In this document: positions 34,759-44,400 of the stretch, piece by piece
How the letters are laid out: the number at the start of each line of letters is the position of its first letter
How positions within the stretch are numbered: the first letter of the stretch is position 1
Source: Bacteroidales bacterium
GTDB lineage: Bacteria > Bacteroidota > Bacteroidia > Bacteroidales > Muribaculaceae
Reading direction: 5' to 3'
Assembly (NCBI GenBank): GCA_019415705.1
Contig: DXYS01000071.1
Coordinates: 1-45,662 of the forward strand
Length of the DNA: 45,662 nt
Notes under the pieces: model-generated
Seen by the model: only the letters and a program-made list of their open reading frames with translations
What the model was told of the DNA's origin: nothing
The model's database searches: none
Position numbers and translations under genes: made by a program

Positions 34759-36603
34759 ATGCTGCGATTAAGAGTAAAGCGACTATACACATTCATGCTG
34801 CAGAGCTTTTTGCCTCTGTTCCTGATGACTTTCTTTATCGTGCTCTTCATCGTGTTGATGCAGTTTCTCTGGAAATTTGTCGACCAGCTCGTGGGCAAAG
34901 GTCTGACCTTCGACGTCATCGGCGAGCTGTTTTTCTATGCCGCCCTGACGATGGTGCCGACCGCGTTGCCGCTTGCCGTGCTTCTGGCCTCGCTGATGAC
35001 GTTCGGCAATCTCGGCGAGAAGTTTGAGCTGACGGCCCTCAAGGCCTCGGGCATATCGCTTTTCCGCATCATGCGGCCGCTGATAGTGCTGATGGTGTTC
35101 ATCGCCATCGGCGCCTTTTTCTTTCAGAACAATGTGCTGCCCGTAGCGCAGACCAAGATGTGGACGCTTTTGTTCTCGGTGCGTCAGAAGTCGCCCGAGG
35201 TCGAGATACCCGAGCGCTCGTTCTATGACCAGATTCCTAACATGAATCTTTATGTCGATCACAAGAATCCGGAGACAGGTATGCTCTACGGCATGATTAT
35301 CTATGACGTCACCCGCGGCATCGACAACTCGCGCGTCATACTCGCCGACTCAGGCAAATTGAGCTTTACCGAAGACAAGACGCGCCTCTTCCTCCATCTC
35401 TACAGCGGCGAGATGTTTGAGAATCTGCGCGACAACAGCCTCGGCGTGACAAGCTCGGGCTACATGCCTTTCCGCCGTGAGAATTTTTCGGATAAGGAAA
35501 TATACTTTACTTTCGACGCCAATTTCAACCGCATGGATGAGAGCGGCATGCGCAATCAGTATGTCGGCAAGAATATCAGCGAGCTGCGTCACTCGATTGA
35601 CTCTATCGGCGCACGCGTCGACTCTATCGGCGCGGTCTATGCCGACGAAATCAAGTCACAGCCCTATCTCGGTCTGTCGCGTGAGGTCAGAGTGCGTAAC
35701 GACAGCGGCCGTTATGTCACTGTGCAGCGCTCTGAGGTTGCGATGTCTGCACCGCTCGACCTCGACTCGATATTCAACGCGCCGACGCCGTCCTACGCCA
35801 AGACTTATCTCAATCAGGCTCTGATGAAAGCGCGCCGCCAGCGGCAGGACTACGAGTATCGCTCGCTCTCGCTCACCGAGCAGGCCAAGTTGGTCCGCCG
35901 TCATGACATCGAGATGCAGAAGAAGTTCACGCTGTCCATTGCGTGCATCATCTTCTTCTTTATCGGCGCACCGCTCGGTGCCATCATCAAGAAAGGCGGC
36001 CTCGGCACACCGCTCGTTATTTCGATTATCCTATTCATTATATATTACATTATCGACAACACCGGTTACAAGATGGCCCGTGACGGCAAGATTCTTGTCT
36101 GGGAGGGGCTGTGGCTGAGTACGGCCGTGCTATTGCCGCTCGGCGTATTCTTCACGTATAAGGCTGTCGGTGATTCGGCGGTATTCAATATCGACGCCTA
36201 CCGCAATTTCTTCAACCGGCTCATCGGCCGTCAGCCCAAGCGCAATCTCGAGCTGAAGGAGGTCATCATGACCGAGACCGAGCGCGGGCGTTCGCTCGAG
36301 ATTCTCGACAAGCTGCTTGCCGATGCCGAGGCTGCGCGTGCCGTCGTCAGTTCGCGTCCGCGTCTGATGCAGTATTTCATCACGGCGCCTTATCGCCCGC
36401 TGCGCGACGAAATCAACAATCTTGTCGATTATCTCTCGAACACTCGCGACCCGCAGGTCGTTAATCTGATAAATAAATATCCGTTTGCGGTGACGCGGCG
36501 TAATCTCGACGCGGTCATTGCCACCACCCGTGAACTGACTGCCTATATCGGCAGCTCTGACGGCTCTGAAGATAAAACAGAAGAAAATGGAACAGAAAAT
36601 TAA
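34759..36603 (+). CDS. LptF/LptG-family lipopolysaccharide export permease (YjgP/YjgQ)
   Basis: A 614-residue inner-membrane protein. The frame can begin at a TTG at 34753, but the ATG at 34759 gives MLRLRVKRLYTFMLQSFLPL, the usual start. Three N-terminal membrane helices (about 14-36, 58-81, 103-123), a large periplasmic domain (about 125-385), three C-terminal helices (about 400-480) and a cytoplasmic extension of some 130 residues are visible. LptF and LptG pair with the LptB ATPase to extract LPS from the inner membrane. Bacteroidales members carry this extra C-terminal tail; its role is unknown. The 3' end overlaps ribBA by 17 bases. Confidence 0.92.
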   Translation: MLRLRVKRLYTFMLQSFLPLFLMTFFIVLFIVLMQFLWKFVDQLVGKGLTFDVIGELFFYAALTMVPTALPLAVLLASLMTFGNLGEKFELTALKASGISLFRIMRPLIVLMVFIAIGAFFFQNNVLPVAQTKMWTLLFSVRQKSPEVEIPERSFYDQIPNMNLYVDHKNPETGMLYGMIIYDVTRGIDNSRVILADSGKLSFTEDKTRLFLHLYSGEMFENLRDNSLGVTSSGYMPFRRENFSDKEIYFTFDANFNRMDESGMRNQYVGKNISELRHSIDSIGARVDSIGAVYADEIKSQPYLGLSREVRVRNDSGRYVTVQRSEVAMSAPLDLDSIFNAPTPSYAKTYLNQALMKARRQRQDYEYRSLSLTEQAKLVRRHDIEMQKKFTLSIACIIFFFIGAPLGAIIKKGGLGTPLVISIILFIIYYIIDNTGYKMARDGKILVWEGLWLSTAVLLPLGVFFTYKAVGDSAVFNIDAYRNFFNRLIGRQPKRNLELKEVIMTETERGRSLEILDKLLADAEAARAVVSSRPRLMQYFITAPYRPLRDEINNLVDYLSNTRDPQVVNLINKYPFAVTRRNLDAVIATTRELTAYIGSSDGSEDKTEENGTEN

Positions 36604-37804
36604 ACTTGACAGTATAGAGGAGGCCATCGCCGACTTCCGTCTCGGACGCATGGTGATGGTCGTCGACGACGAAGACCGCGAGAATGAGGGCGACCTTATC
36701 GTCGCAGCCGAAAAAATAACTCCCGAGCAGGTCAATTTCATGCTCAAGAACGCCCGCGGTGTGCTCTGCGCCCCGCTGACCATCAGCCGTTGCAAGCAGC
36801 TCGGTCTGCCTCATCAGGTCGAAGATAACACGTCGGTGCTCGGCACACCTTTCACCGTCACTGTCGACAAACTCGAAGGCTGCTCGACCGGCGTCAGCAT
36901 CCACGATCGTTGTGCGACAATCCGCGCTCTCGCCGACCCGAAGTCGACGCCCGAGACATTCGGCCGCCCGGGTCATATCAACCCGCTCTACGCTCAGGAT
37001 CAGGGCGTGTTGCGCCGCAGCGGCCACACCGAGGCTGCTGTCGACCTCGCACGTCTCGCCGGATTAGAGCCGGTCGCCGCTCTGATGGAAATAATGAGTG
37101 ATGACGGCTCGATGGCCCGACTCCCAGAGCTGCGTCGCAAGGCCGACGAGTGGGGACTTAAACTGATTTCCATCCGCGACCTTATCGCCTATCGTCTCGA
37201 GAAAGAGAAACTCGTCGAGATGGGCGTCGAGGTCGATATGCCCTCAGAATACGGACATTTCCGCCTGATTCCGTTCCGCCAGCTTAACAACGGCCTTGAG
37301 CATATCGCCATAATCAAAGGCGATGTGTCGGGCGACGAGCCTGTGCTGGTCAGAGTGCACTCGTCGTGCGCGACGGGCGACATATTCGGCTCTAAACGCT
37401 GTGACTGCGGCGAACAGCTCCATGAGGCGCTGCGCATGATTGAGCGCGAAGGGCGCGGCGCTGTCGTCTATCTCAATCAGGAAGGTCGCGGTATAGGTCT
37501 GATGGACAAAATCCGCGCCTATAAGCTTCAGGAAGAGGGACTTGATACCGTCGAGGCCAATATCCATCTCGGCTATGGCGCCGACGAGCGCGACTACGGC
37601 GTCGGTGCGCAGATACTTAATCTCTTGGGCATACACAAGATGCGCCTGATGACCAACAACCCCATCAAACGCATCGGCCTCGAAGGCTACGGGCTCGAAG
37701 TCGTCGAAAACGTGCCCATCGAGATAGAACCTAATGACTACAACCTCCGCTACATGCACACCAAAAAAGAGCGCATGGGCCACGACCTCCACAAAGTCGA
37801 CTGA
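36587..37804 (+). CDS. ribBA: Bifunctional riboflavin synthesis enzyme RibBA
   Basis: A 405-residue fusion of 3,4-dihydroxy-2-butanone-4-phosphate synthase (N-terminal, about residues 1-205) and GTP cyclohydrolase II (about 206-400), which supply the two precursors of riboflavin. The first half has DDEDRENEGDLIVAAE, GVLCAPL and GHTEAAVDLARLAGL. The second has SSCATGDIFGSKRCDCGEQL, whose three cysteines bind zinc, and LNQEGRGIGLMDKIRAY with the GTP-binding Arg. Both active sites look intact. It is translated from inside the end of the permease gene. No FMN riboswitch is visible upstream, consistent with transcription from the permease promoter. Confidence 0.96.
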   Translation: MEQKIKLDSIEEAIADFRLGRMVMVVDDEDRENEGDLIVAAEKITPEQVNFMLKNARGVLCAPLTISRCKQLGLPHQVEDNTSVLGTPFTVTVDKLEGCSTGVSIHDRCATIRALADPKSTPETFGRPGHINPLYAQDQGVLRRSGHTEAAVDLARLAGLEPVAALMEIMSDDGSMARLPELRRKADEWGLKLISIRDLIAYRLEKEKLVEMGVEVDMPSEYGHFRLIPFRQLNNGLEHIAIIKGDVSGDEPVLVRVHSSCATGDIFGSKRCDCGEQLHEALRMIEREGRGAVVYLNQEGRGIGLMDKIRAYKLQEEGLDTVEANIHLGYGADERDYGVGAQILNLLGIHKMRLMTNNPIKRIGLEGYGLEVVENVPIEIEPNDYNLRYMHTKKERMGHDLHKVD

Positions 37805-37835
37805 CCCACACCGCATACCTATATTAAAATAGTAG

Positions 37836-37855
37836 GGGCGCAGAATTTTGCGCCC
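37836..37855 (+). terminator. Hairpin after ribBA, likely terminator
   Basis: GGGCGCA and TGCGCCC flank a six-base loop, 31 bases after the ribBA stop, followed by TCATTATTTT. It can terminate ribBA but also belongs to the row of palindromes that follows. Confidence 0.55.
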
Positions 37856-37905
37856 TCATTATTTTGCACTCCCATTATTTTGCACCCTCAATATATAAAG
37901 ATTAA

Positions 37906-38019
37906 CGGCGATAAAATATCGCCGCTCCATATTCTGTACCCCGTTATACAGTAGGTACTTGCCATCGGCAAGTATAATGTGGCCACCTTACGATATGGAG
38001 GGACGATTTTCAATCGTCC
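37906..38019. repeat. Three consecutive intergenic palindromes
   Basis: CGGCGATA-AAA-TATCGCCG (37906-37924), TACTTGCC-ATC-GGCAAGTA (37956-37974) and GGACGATT-TTC-AATCGTCC (38001-38019) each have an eight-pair perfect stem and a three-base loop. With the ribBA hairpin this makes four stems of similar size spaced by 25-50 bases. The pattern resembles REP-like or small palindromic dispersed elements rather than terminators. Confidence 0.7.
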
Positions 38020-38195
38020 TTGCATAATTTCCTGATTATGTGTTTGTTGCAATTGGGGGGGATTAAAAATAGCCGCTCCATATTCATGTCAATAGACGAG
38101 AATAATAAGTTGAGAGATAAATATAATTAATCATTAAATATTTAGCTGATAGAATGAAAACATACGTATCATAATTATATGCTGTTTAAAGGCGA

Positions 38196-38870
38196 TTATC
38201 TAAAATCGCTGATATGTCGTCTGATTACTTCGCTATTATTTCCATTCTCGACACATTCTCGAAGTATATTAATTACTCCCCGTTTATCTTTATAATTGCC
38301 ATGCAGACTATTACTCATAATACTGTCTATAATTGATTTTACATCTTTAGGATATCCAATGTATGTGCCATTAGGAATATAATTTACATTTCGTAATCTG
38401 CATCTTCCATAAAATACTATTATAGAGTAAAAAGGTACGTTGGCTACTCCTGAAAGTCGTTTCCTAAGAGTGTCAATATGCACCGCATTCTGCAAAACTG
38501 GATTATAAAACCTATATTTTTCTTTGCCATAGGCCAAAACTTTAGTCCAATAATTATGGGTGCCTTTACCAAAAATCCAACCGCTGTAATCCTTAACCTC
38601 AAATACCATAATACCCACTTTGGTAACTACAACGGTGTCGATTTGAGAATATCCACCGTGCTCTTTTTCAACATATAAGTCGTGGTATATTGTTATAGGG
38701 GGTATTCCCATCTTGAGCAATTTAATAATCAGTTTGCGTTCTGACCGTGTGCCGCGAAATGGGGTGGAAACAGTGCGCAATAAGGCCATATTTTTGCGTC
38801 TCTCATATACGACGAAAAATATGGCCGTTGTTATTGACAGGGTGATTATGATTAATGGGATATAATCCAT
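38196..38870 (-). CDS. Membrane-anchored NERD (nuclease-related) domain protein
   Basis: A 224-residue protein. The open frame starts at a TTG at 38876, but the ATG at 38870 is preferred. One N-terminal membrane helix (about residues 4-23) is followed by a NERD domain: FRGTRSERKLIIKLLKM, then YSQIDTVVVTKVGIMVFEVKDYSGWIFG. The Asp and the Glu-x-Lys (FEVKDY) are the residues conserved with restriction-endonuclease-like folds, so nuclease activity is possible. It is 28 bases after the coiled-coil lipoprotein gene, in the same AT-rich pocket and probably the same transcript. NERD proteins occur in plasmid, stress and defence contexts; which applies here is unknown. Confidence 0.85.
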   Translation of the reverse strand: MDYIPLIIITLSITTAIFFVVYERRKNMALLRTVSTPFRGTRSERKLIIKLLKMGIPPITIYHDLYVEKEHGGYSQIDTVVVTKVGIMVFEVKDYSGWIFGKGTHNYWTKVLAYGKEKYRFYNPVLQNAVHIDTLRKRLSGVANVPFYSIIVFYGRCRLRNVNYIPNGTYIGYPKDVKSIIDSIMSNSLHGNYKDKRGVINILRECVENGNNSEVIRRHISDFR

Positions 38871-38898
38871 AATCAAGTGAAACTATCAGACTTTTTAG

Positions 38899-39660
38899 TT
38901 ATACTTTTCCGATTATCTTTTCTTCAATTTCCGGCACAATCATTTCTTCGTCCTCGAAAATTTCTTCTTCATCTCCTAAAAAATATTCGTCCTCGTCAAA
39001 CTCGTCTTTATATTCTTCGCCAAACTCTTCTAAAATTTTAAAATAAGACTCAAATTCATCGCTTTTAAACACAGCTAAAACCTGAGTTAAATCTTCATTT
39101 AAAAGAAATACTGTATCGTCTATAATAGTCTGTCCGGCGTTATTATTAGCTCTGTAACGGTGAATAGCTAAATAACCGATGAATTTGGGGCTTTCCGCCA
39201 TTTTTTCAACGTATGTTTTTAGTAATTCTTTTCTCTGAGCTAAGAGTTTATCTTTCTTTTCGTTTAACTTTTGCAATTTCTTTTCATGCTCGTCTGCTTT
39301 TTCTTTATACTCTTTGTATACATAGCGTGAGTGTTCAGTGTATCCATCGCTATATCTGCTCATGGTGGATTTTGCGCTCGAAATCTCAAATTTTTCAAAA
39401 TCTATATTTCGATTGCATTTATCTATTTTTTCTTTTAGTTCCTTGATATTTTTCAGAACTTCAAAATTTTCAGGGGCTAAGTATGGAGAAAACGCGCTAT
39501 CAAGCCTTGTAGCCACATTTTGATAGCTCTCGGGGAAATATAGACTTGCTTTAATTTCGTTTTCGATTAATGCATTGGCTTTCTCTTCGGGCGATTTAGA
39601 ACATGATGAAAATCCTAAAATGGTGATAGTGATAAGAATAGGTAAAAGAAATCGTTTCAT
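38899..39660 (-). CDS. Coiled-coil lipoprotein with a highly acidic tail
   Basis: A 253-residue protein. The frame extends to 39699, but the ATG at 39660 gives a clean lipoprotein signal (MKRFLLPILITITILGFSSC; Cys at residue 20). The mature part starts with SKSPEEKANALIENEIKASL, then a charged coiled coil (about residues 70-150, rich in K/E), a small beta region (FIGYLAIHRYRANN...) and a C-terminus dominated by Asp and Glu (for example EEIFEDEEMIVPEIEE). AT-rich codons set it apart from the flanking housekeeping genes. No known family was recognised for the whole chain. It is upstream of, and probably co-transcribed with, the NERD gene. Confidence 0.75.
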   Translation of the reverse strand: MKRFLLPILITITILGFSSCSKSPEEKANALIENEIKASLYFPESYQNVATRLDSAFSPYLAPENFEVLKNIKELKEKIDKCNRNIDFEKFEISSAKSTMSRYSDGYTEHSRYVYKEYKEKADEHEKKLQKLNEKKDKLLAQRKELLKTYVEKMAESPKFIGYLAIHRYRANNNAGQTIIDDTVFLLNEDLTQVLAVFKSDEFESYFKILEEFGEEYKDEFDEDEYFLGDEEEIFEDEEMIVPEIEEKIIGKV

Positions 39661-39728
39661 GTTGTTAGTTGTATTTTGTCTAAAGAGACGGTTTTTCATG
39701 GATTAATTAAATATTTAGCCTTTATTGC

Positions 39729-39760
39729 CAAAGTTATAAATTTTTATAATTCAAGTCAAT
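39729..39760 (-). promoter_or_regulatory. Promoter of the lipoprotein-NERD pair
   Basis: On the minus strand ATTG (39757-39760), 20 bases and TAACTTTG (39729-39736) fit the Bacteroidetes consensus with one mismatch in the -33 box. The predicted leader is about 60 bases. Confidence 0.6.
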
Positions 39761-39844
39761 AGCTATTATTAAAAATGCGACTGCTTCAATCGAAAATAAT
39801 CAAGACGAAGCAGCCGCAGATATTTGATTTAATATAAATCTTTT

Positions 39845-40972
39845 TTACTCCATTACCGAGAATTTAAATATGGTCTCGGAGGTGTATTTTTCGCCGGGAC
39901 GGAGGGTGGCCGAGGGCCATGAGGGTTTGTTGGGGGTGTCGGGATATTTCTGTGTCTCAAGGCAGACTGACGCACGGCGGTTGTAGCGCACTCCGTGTTT
40001 GCCGGTGAATGAGCCGTCGAGGAAGTTGCCGGTGTAGACCTGTATGCCCGGCTCGGTGGTGTAGACGTCTAAGACGATGCCGCTCGCGTCAGACGACAGC
40101 GTGGCGGCTTTCTGACGGATATCGCCGCCGGTCGAGAGCACCCAGTTGTGGTCGTAGCCGTGGCCGTTGGCGAGTTGCTCGAAGTCGTCGTCGATGCGTG
40201 CGCCTACGGCGGTCGGGCTGCGGAAGTCCATCGGCGTGCCTTCGACCGGCTCGATGGCGCCGGTGGTCATGAACGTGCTGTCGACAGGCGTATAGCTGTC
40301 GGCGTTGATGGTCAGCATGTGGTTGGCATTTGACGCCGCGTCGCCGTCGAGATTGAAATATGAGTGGTTGGTCATGTTGACTATGGTCGGACGGTCGCAG
40401 ACGGCTTCATACATGATGTCTATCGAGTTGCTGTCGCTGAGCGTCATGATGACCGTACAGTCAAAATTGCCCGGGAAACCTTCTTCGCCGTCAGGCGAGT
40501 GGTAGCTCAGACGGAGTTGGGTAGGGGACACCTGCTCGGCGTCGAATACCTGATACTGGAAGCCGCGCGGTCCGCCATGGAGGCAGTGGCCGTAATTGTT
40601 CTGCGGCAATTGGTAGTCCACGCCGTCGAGCGAGAAACGGCCCGAATCGATGCGGTTGGCGTAGCGGCCTATGGTCGCACCGAAGTCAGAGGGGATGTTG
40701 ACATAGTCGGCGACGGAGTCGAAGCCGAGCACGACATCGCGCATGCGCCCGTCACGGTCTGGTACATTGATTGAGACGATGCGTCCGCCGAAATTGGTGA
40801 CGCAGACTTCCATTCCGGCTTTGTTGCGCAAGGTGTATAGTGCTGTCGTTTTACCGCCGATGGTATCGGCGAAATCGTCGGGGTGCAGACCCGAGTCGGT
40901 TGTCTCCGGTTGGCTGACGGTGCAGGCTGTCGCGGCTGTTATGGCGGCGAGGGCGATAAGAAGTTTTTTCAT
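39845..40972 (-). CDS. galM: Aldose 1-epimerase (galactose mutarotase), exported lipoprotein form
   Basis: A 375-residue GalM-family enzyme that interconverts alpha and beta anomers of aldoses. The frame extends to 41050, but the ATG at 40972 gives a lipoprotein signal peptide (ALAAITAATACTVSQP; Cys at residue 17), so this copy works in the periplasm, as often in Bacteroidales. Family motifs are GRYANRIDSGRF, NNYGHCLHGGPRGFQ (first catalytic His), NMTNHSYFNLDG (second His), GYDHNWVL and TTEPGIQVYTGNFLDG, with the catalytic Glu. All key residues are present. It is the last gene of the minus-strand dnaE-trxA-galM series and is separated from trxA by a terminator-like hairpin. Confidence 0.95.
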   Translation of the reverse strand: MKKLLIALAAITAATACTVSQPETTDSGLHPDDFADTIGGKTTALYTLRNKAGMEVCVTNFGGRIVSINVPDRDGRMRDVVLGFDSVADYVNIPSDFGATIGRYANRIDSGRFSLDGVDYQLPQNNYGHCLHGGPRGFQYQVFDAEQVSPTQLRLSYHSPDGEEGFPGNFDCTVIMTLSDSNSIDIMYEAVCDRPTIVNMTNHSYFNLDGDAASNANHMLTINADSYTPVDSTFMTTGAIEPVEGTPMDFRSPTAVGARIDDDFEQLANGHGYDHNWVLSTGGDIRQKAATLSSDASGIVLDVYTTEPGIQVYTGNFLDGSFTGKHGVRYNRRASVCLETQKYPDTPNKPSWPSATLRPGEKYTSETIFKFSVME

Positions 40973-41001
40973 GATAATCAGACGGTGGATGAAGAAAAAG
41001 T

Positions 41002-41047
41002 TAAAACGGCGCGACATCGGCTCCGTGAAAGAAGCTTGCCGCGCCGT
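41002..41047 (-). terminator. Terminator after trxA
   Basis: On the minus strand ACGGCGCG and CGCGCCGT pair across a 26-base loop and are followed by TTTTAACTTTTTC. The T-rich tail and position 10 bases after the trxA stop support termination, which would leave galM with its own unseen promoter or partial read-through. Confidence 0.6.
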
Positions 41048-41056
41048 CATATAATA

Positions 41057-41380
41057 TTATTCGGCGATGAGCTGCTCGATTTTTTCGACGAGTGTTTCTC
41101 GAGACTGAGAGCCGGTCAGTCTGATGTCGGCTTTTTTGCCGTCTTTGAAGAACAGGATTGTCGGCAGCGACATGATGCGGTAGGTCGAGCTGAGGTCGCC
41201 TTCCTCCTCTACGTTGTATTTGCCGATGACGCAGCGACCCTCGTACTCGGCAGCGAGGGCGTCGATGACCGGACCCATTGCGACACACGGACCGCACCAT
41301 GTAGCCCAGCAGTCGATTACAACGGGTTTGCCTGATGCGATGATTTCTTCGACATTTTCGTCGGTAAATGTAAATGCCAT
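41057..41380 (-). CDS. trxA: Thioredoxin
   Basis: A 107-residue classic thioredoxin without signal peptide, so cytoplasmic. It reduces protein disulfides, being recharged by thioredoxin reductase. The active site WATWCGPC contains the redox pair Cys-Gly-Pro-Cys near residues 31-34. The cis-proline lies in MSLPTILFFKDGKK, and the buried Asp-containing strand VVIDCWA precedes the active site. Length and order are standard. It is 50 bases downstream of dnaE, an arrangement that I recall from several Bacteroidales. Confidence 0.96.
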   Translation of the reverse strand: MAFTFTDENVEEIIASGKPVVIDCWATWCGPCVAMGPVIDALAAEYEGRCVIGKYNVEEEGDLSSTYRIMSLPTILFFKDGKKADIRLTGSQSRETLVEKIEQLIAE

Positions 41381-41430
41381 AATTTTAATTTTTACAGGGT
41401 TATGTTATATTAAGTTATGAATATTCTTTA

Positions 41431-44400
41431 TTAAGCATGCTCGACTGTGAACTCGATATCGTCAAGACGTTTAATACCGTCGATAAACCGTTTTGAGACC
41501 GGGATTCTCATGGCCGAGCTCATTGTAAGCTCGCGATTTGTCTCGGGGTCGTATATGCGGAATTTCAATGTGCCCGTAGGCTCGTTTTTCGCGTCGCGGG
41601 CGCCGATGTGTTCGCGGTCTTTGACAATATACTCCTTGAGCAAGTCATTGAGCTCGCGGTTAATCTGTTTGGTAGTCAGTTTGATTGACAGTCCTTTAAT
41701 CAGGCTGCCCTTAACATCGTCAAGCAGCTGCATGCGTGTGATGTTAAATCGCAGTTCGCCGTTCTTGTTCTTCTTGTAAATGCCTTTGACCACGACCGGC
41801 AGACCCTCGTGGCAGTATGAAGTTAACTCGAGCAGCCCCTTGCCGAAGGCCACAATCTCGGTGCTCCCCGAGTAGTCTTCGATTTTGAAGCGGCCCATGC
41901 GGGTGCCTGACGAGAGGGTGCTCTCATCATATTTCATAATCATGCCTCCGAAAGTGACTTCGTCGTTCTCTCTGAATGTCATCTCGTCACGCTCTTTAAT
42001 CGTGCAGCTCATGCCGTAGTTGAGTTCCATGTAATACGGGTCGAGAGGGTGAGCCGACAGATACATGCCCACAAGTTCGCGTTCTTTGTCCAAACGGGTG
42101 ATTGCGGCCCACGGCATGGCGGGATTAATCTGAGGACGCGCCCCCATGGTTATTGTCTCGTCATCGTCGCCGAAAAGTGATGCAACATTGTTGCGGCGTG
42201 CGTTCTGAAAGTTTGCTCCGTAACGTAACAGTAGCTCTGACAAGGTTTCGCCGCGGTTGTTTTCGGCAAAAAGATCTTCGCGCTTTATTTCGGAGAAACA
42301 GTCGAATGCGCCGGCGAGCGCGAGATTCTCAAAGCATCGGCGGTTGACCGAGCCTGCAGGCACGCGCTCGACAAAGTCAAAGATATCCTTGAACGGCTCG
42401 TCGCCGCGAGCCTCGACAATATCATGCACGACGTTGTTGCCGATGCCTTTGATGGCCGACAGACCGAAACGTATGTCGCCGTTGCGGTTGACGCTGAATG
42501 TCGACAGAGACTCGTTGACGTCGGGGCATTTGACGGTTATGCCCATGGCCTTACATTCGTCCATATAGACGGTCAGCTTGGTGATGTCGGTGAAGTTTCG
42601 ACTGAGCACAGCAGCCATATATTCCGACGGGTAGTTGGCTTTGAGATATGCAGTCTGAAATGCGACCCAGCTGTAGCATGTGGCGTGACTTTTGTTGAAG
42701 GCGTATGACGCGAATTTCTCCCAGTCGGCCCAGATTTTTTCGAGCACCTTGGGGTCGTGGCCATTCTTTTGGCCGCCTTCGAGGAAAAGGGCCTTGAGAG
42801 CCATCATCTTGTCGATAAGCTTCTTGCCCATCGCTTTACGCAGCGTGTCGCTCTGGCCACGGGTAAAGTTGGCCAGCATGCGCGACAGGAGCATGACCTG
42901 CTCCTGATAGACCGTCACACCGTAGGTATCCTTGAGATACTTCTCCATCGAGGGTATGTCATACTCGATTTTCTCACGGCCCTGTTTGCGCGCGATGAAT
43001 GTCGGGATATAGTCCATAGGTCCCGGGCGGTAGAGCGCGTTCATTGCTATGAGGTCTTCGAATTTCGACGGCTGCAGCTCGCGCAGATATTTCTGCATGC
43101 CCGGCGACTCGAACTGGAACGTTCCGATTGTGCGTCCGTGGCAATAGAGGTCGTATGTTTTCGGGTCGTCAATCGGTATATTGTCTATGTCGATAGCCTT
43201 GCCGTGTGTATGCTTGATGTTGGCGATGGCTTCTTTTATGATAGACAGTGTCTTCAGACCGAGAAAGTCCATCTTGATGAGGCCGGTCTCCTCGATGACG
43301 CTGCCCTCATACTGGGTCACGAGCAGTTTGCCCTCTTTCTTATCGGTGGCGGTGCTGACCGGCACCCAGTCAGTGATGTCGTCACGGCATATAATCACAC
43401 CGCACGCGTGTACGCCGGTGTTGCGCACGTTGCCCTCCAACTGTCCCGCATACTTGAGCGTGTCGACAATCATCGGGTTGGAACTTTTGAGTTCCGGCTC
43501 GAAGTCGGCCACATGCGCGTAGCAGTTTTTCAGTGTCGGTTTGAGCTCCTTGCCGTTGACGACCGGCATACGGGCCGGCACGAGTTTGGCCAGGCGGTTG
43601 CTCTCGGGGAGCGAGAGGTTGATTACGCGGGCGACGTCCTTGATGGCCGATTTTGCGGCCATCGTGCCGTAAGTGATGATGTGCGCCACCTTTTCGGCAC
43701 CATATTTGTGAGTCACATAGTCAAGCACGTCGGCGCGGCCGTCATCGTCGAAGTCGATATCGATATCGGGCAACGAGATACGGTCGGGATTGAGAAAACG
43801 CTCGAACAGCAGATCATATTTGAGAGGGTCTATCTGCGTGATACCCAAGCAATAGGCCACGACAGAGCCTGCGGCAGAGCCACGTCCCGGGCCGATGCTG
43901 ACGCCCAACTGTTCGCGGCCGGCTCTGATAAAGTCTTCCACAATAAGGAAGTAGCCCGGGAAGCCCATCGTCTTCATTATATGCAGCTCGAAGTTGAGGC
44001 GTTCGTTGATTTCGTCGGTCAGCGGCGTTCCATAACGCTTTGCCGCGCCTTCATAGGCTAATTTTTTAAGATAATCGGCCTCGAATTTGATGCGGTAAAG
44101 TTTTTCGTATCCGCCTAATTTTTTGATTTTGGCGTGTGCATCCTCGTCAGACAGCACCACATTTCCGTGCTCGTCGCGAGTGAACTCATTGAATAAGTCT
44201 TCCTCGGTAAGCCGTTGACGATATTCTTCCTCCGTGCCGAAATCTGTCGGGATGGCAAATGTGGGCATGATAGGCGCATGGTCTATCGAATATGTCTCGA
44301 CTTTGTCACAGATTTCGAGCGTATTTTCGATTGCCTCGGGGATGTCGGCGAATATGCGGCTCATCTCGTCTGTAGTCTTCAGCCATTCCTGCTTGGTGTA

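Larger units (their letters stand above)
37805..38195. other. Palindrome-rich non-coding region after ribBA
   Basis: No gene was recognised. It holds four perfect or near-perfect palindromes in about 185 bases, listed separately, and two copies of GCCGCTCCATATTC (37922 and about 38070) that link them. The distal third (38040-38195) is AT-rich and featureless except for a run of eight G (near 38055). Confidence 0.65.

Noticed and set aside
37836..38019. A CRISPR-like array
   Set aside because: The palindromes differ from one another and are not separated by equal spacers, so they are not direct repeats.
42757..44061. A 434-codon open frame on the plus strand
   Set aside because: It is antisense to the dnaE core, with the catalytic motifs intact on the other strand. 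Long antisense frames are common in this GC-rich codon pattern and the product has no recognisable domain.
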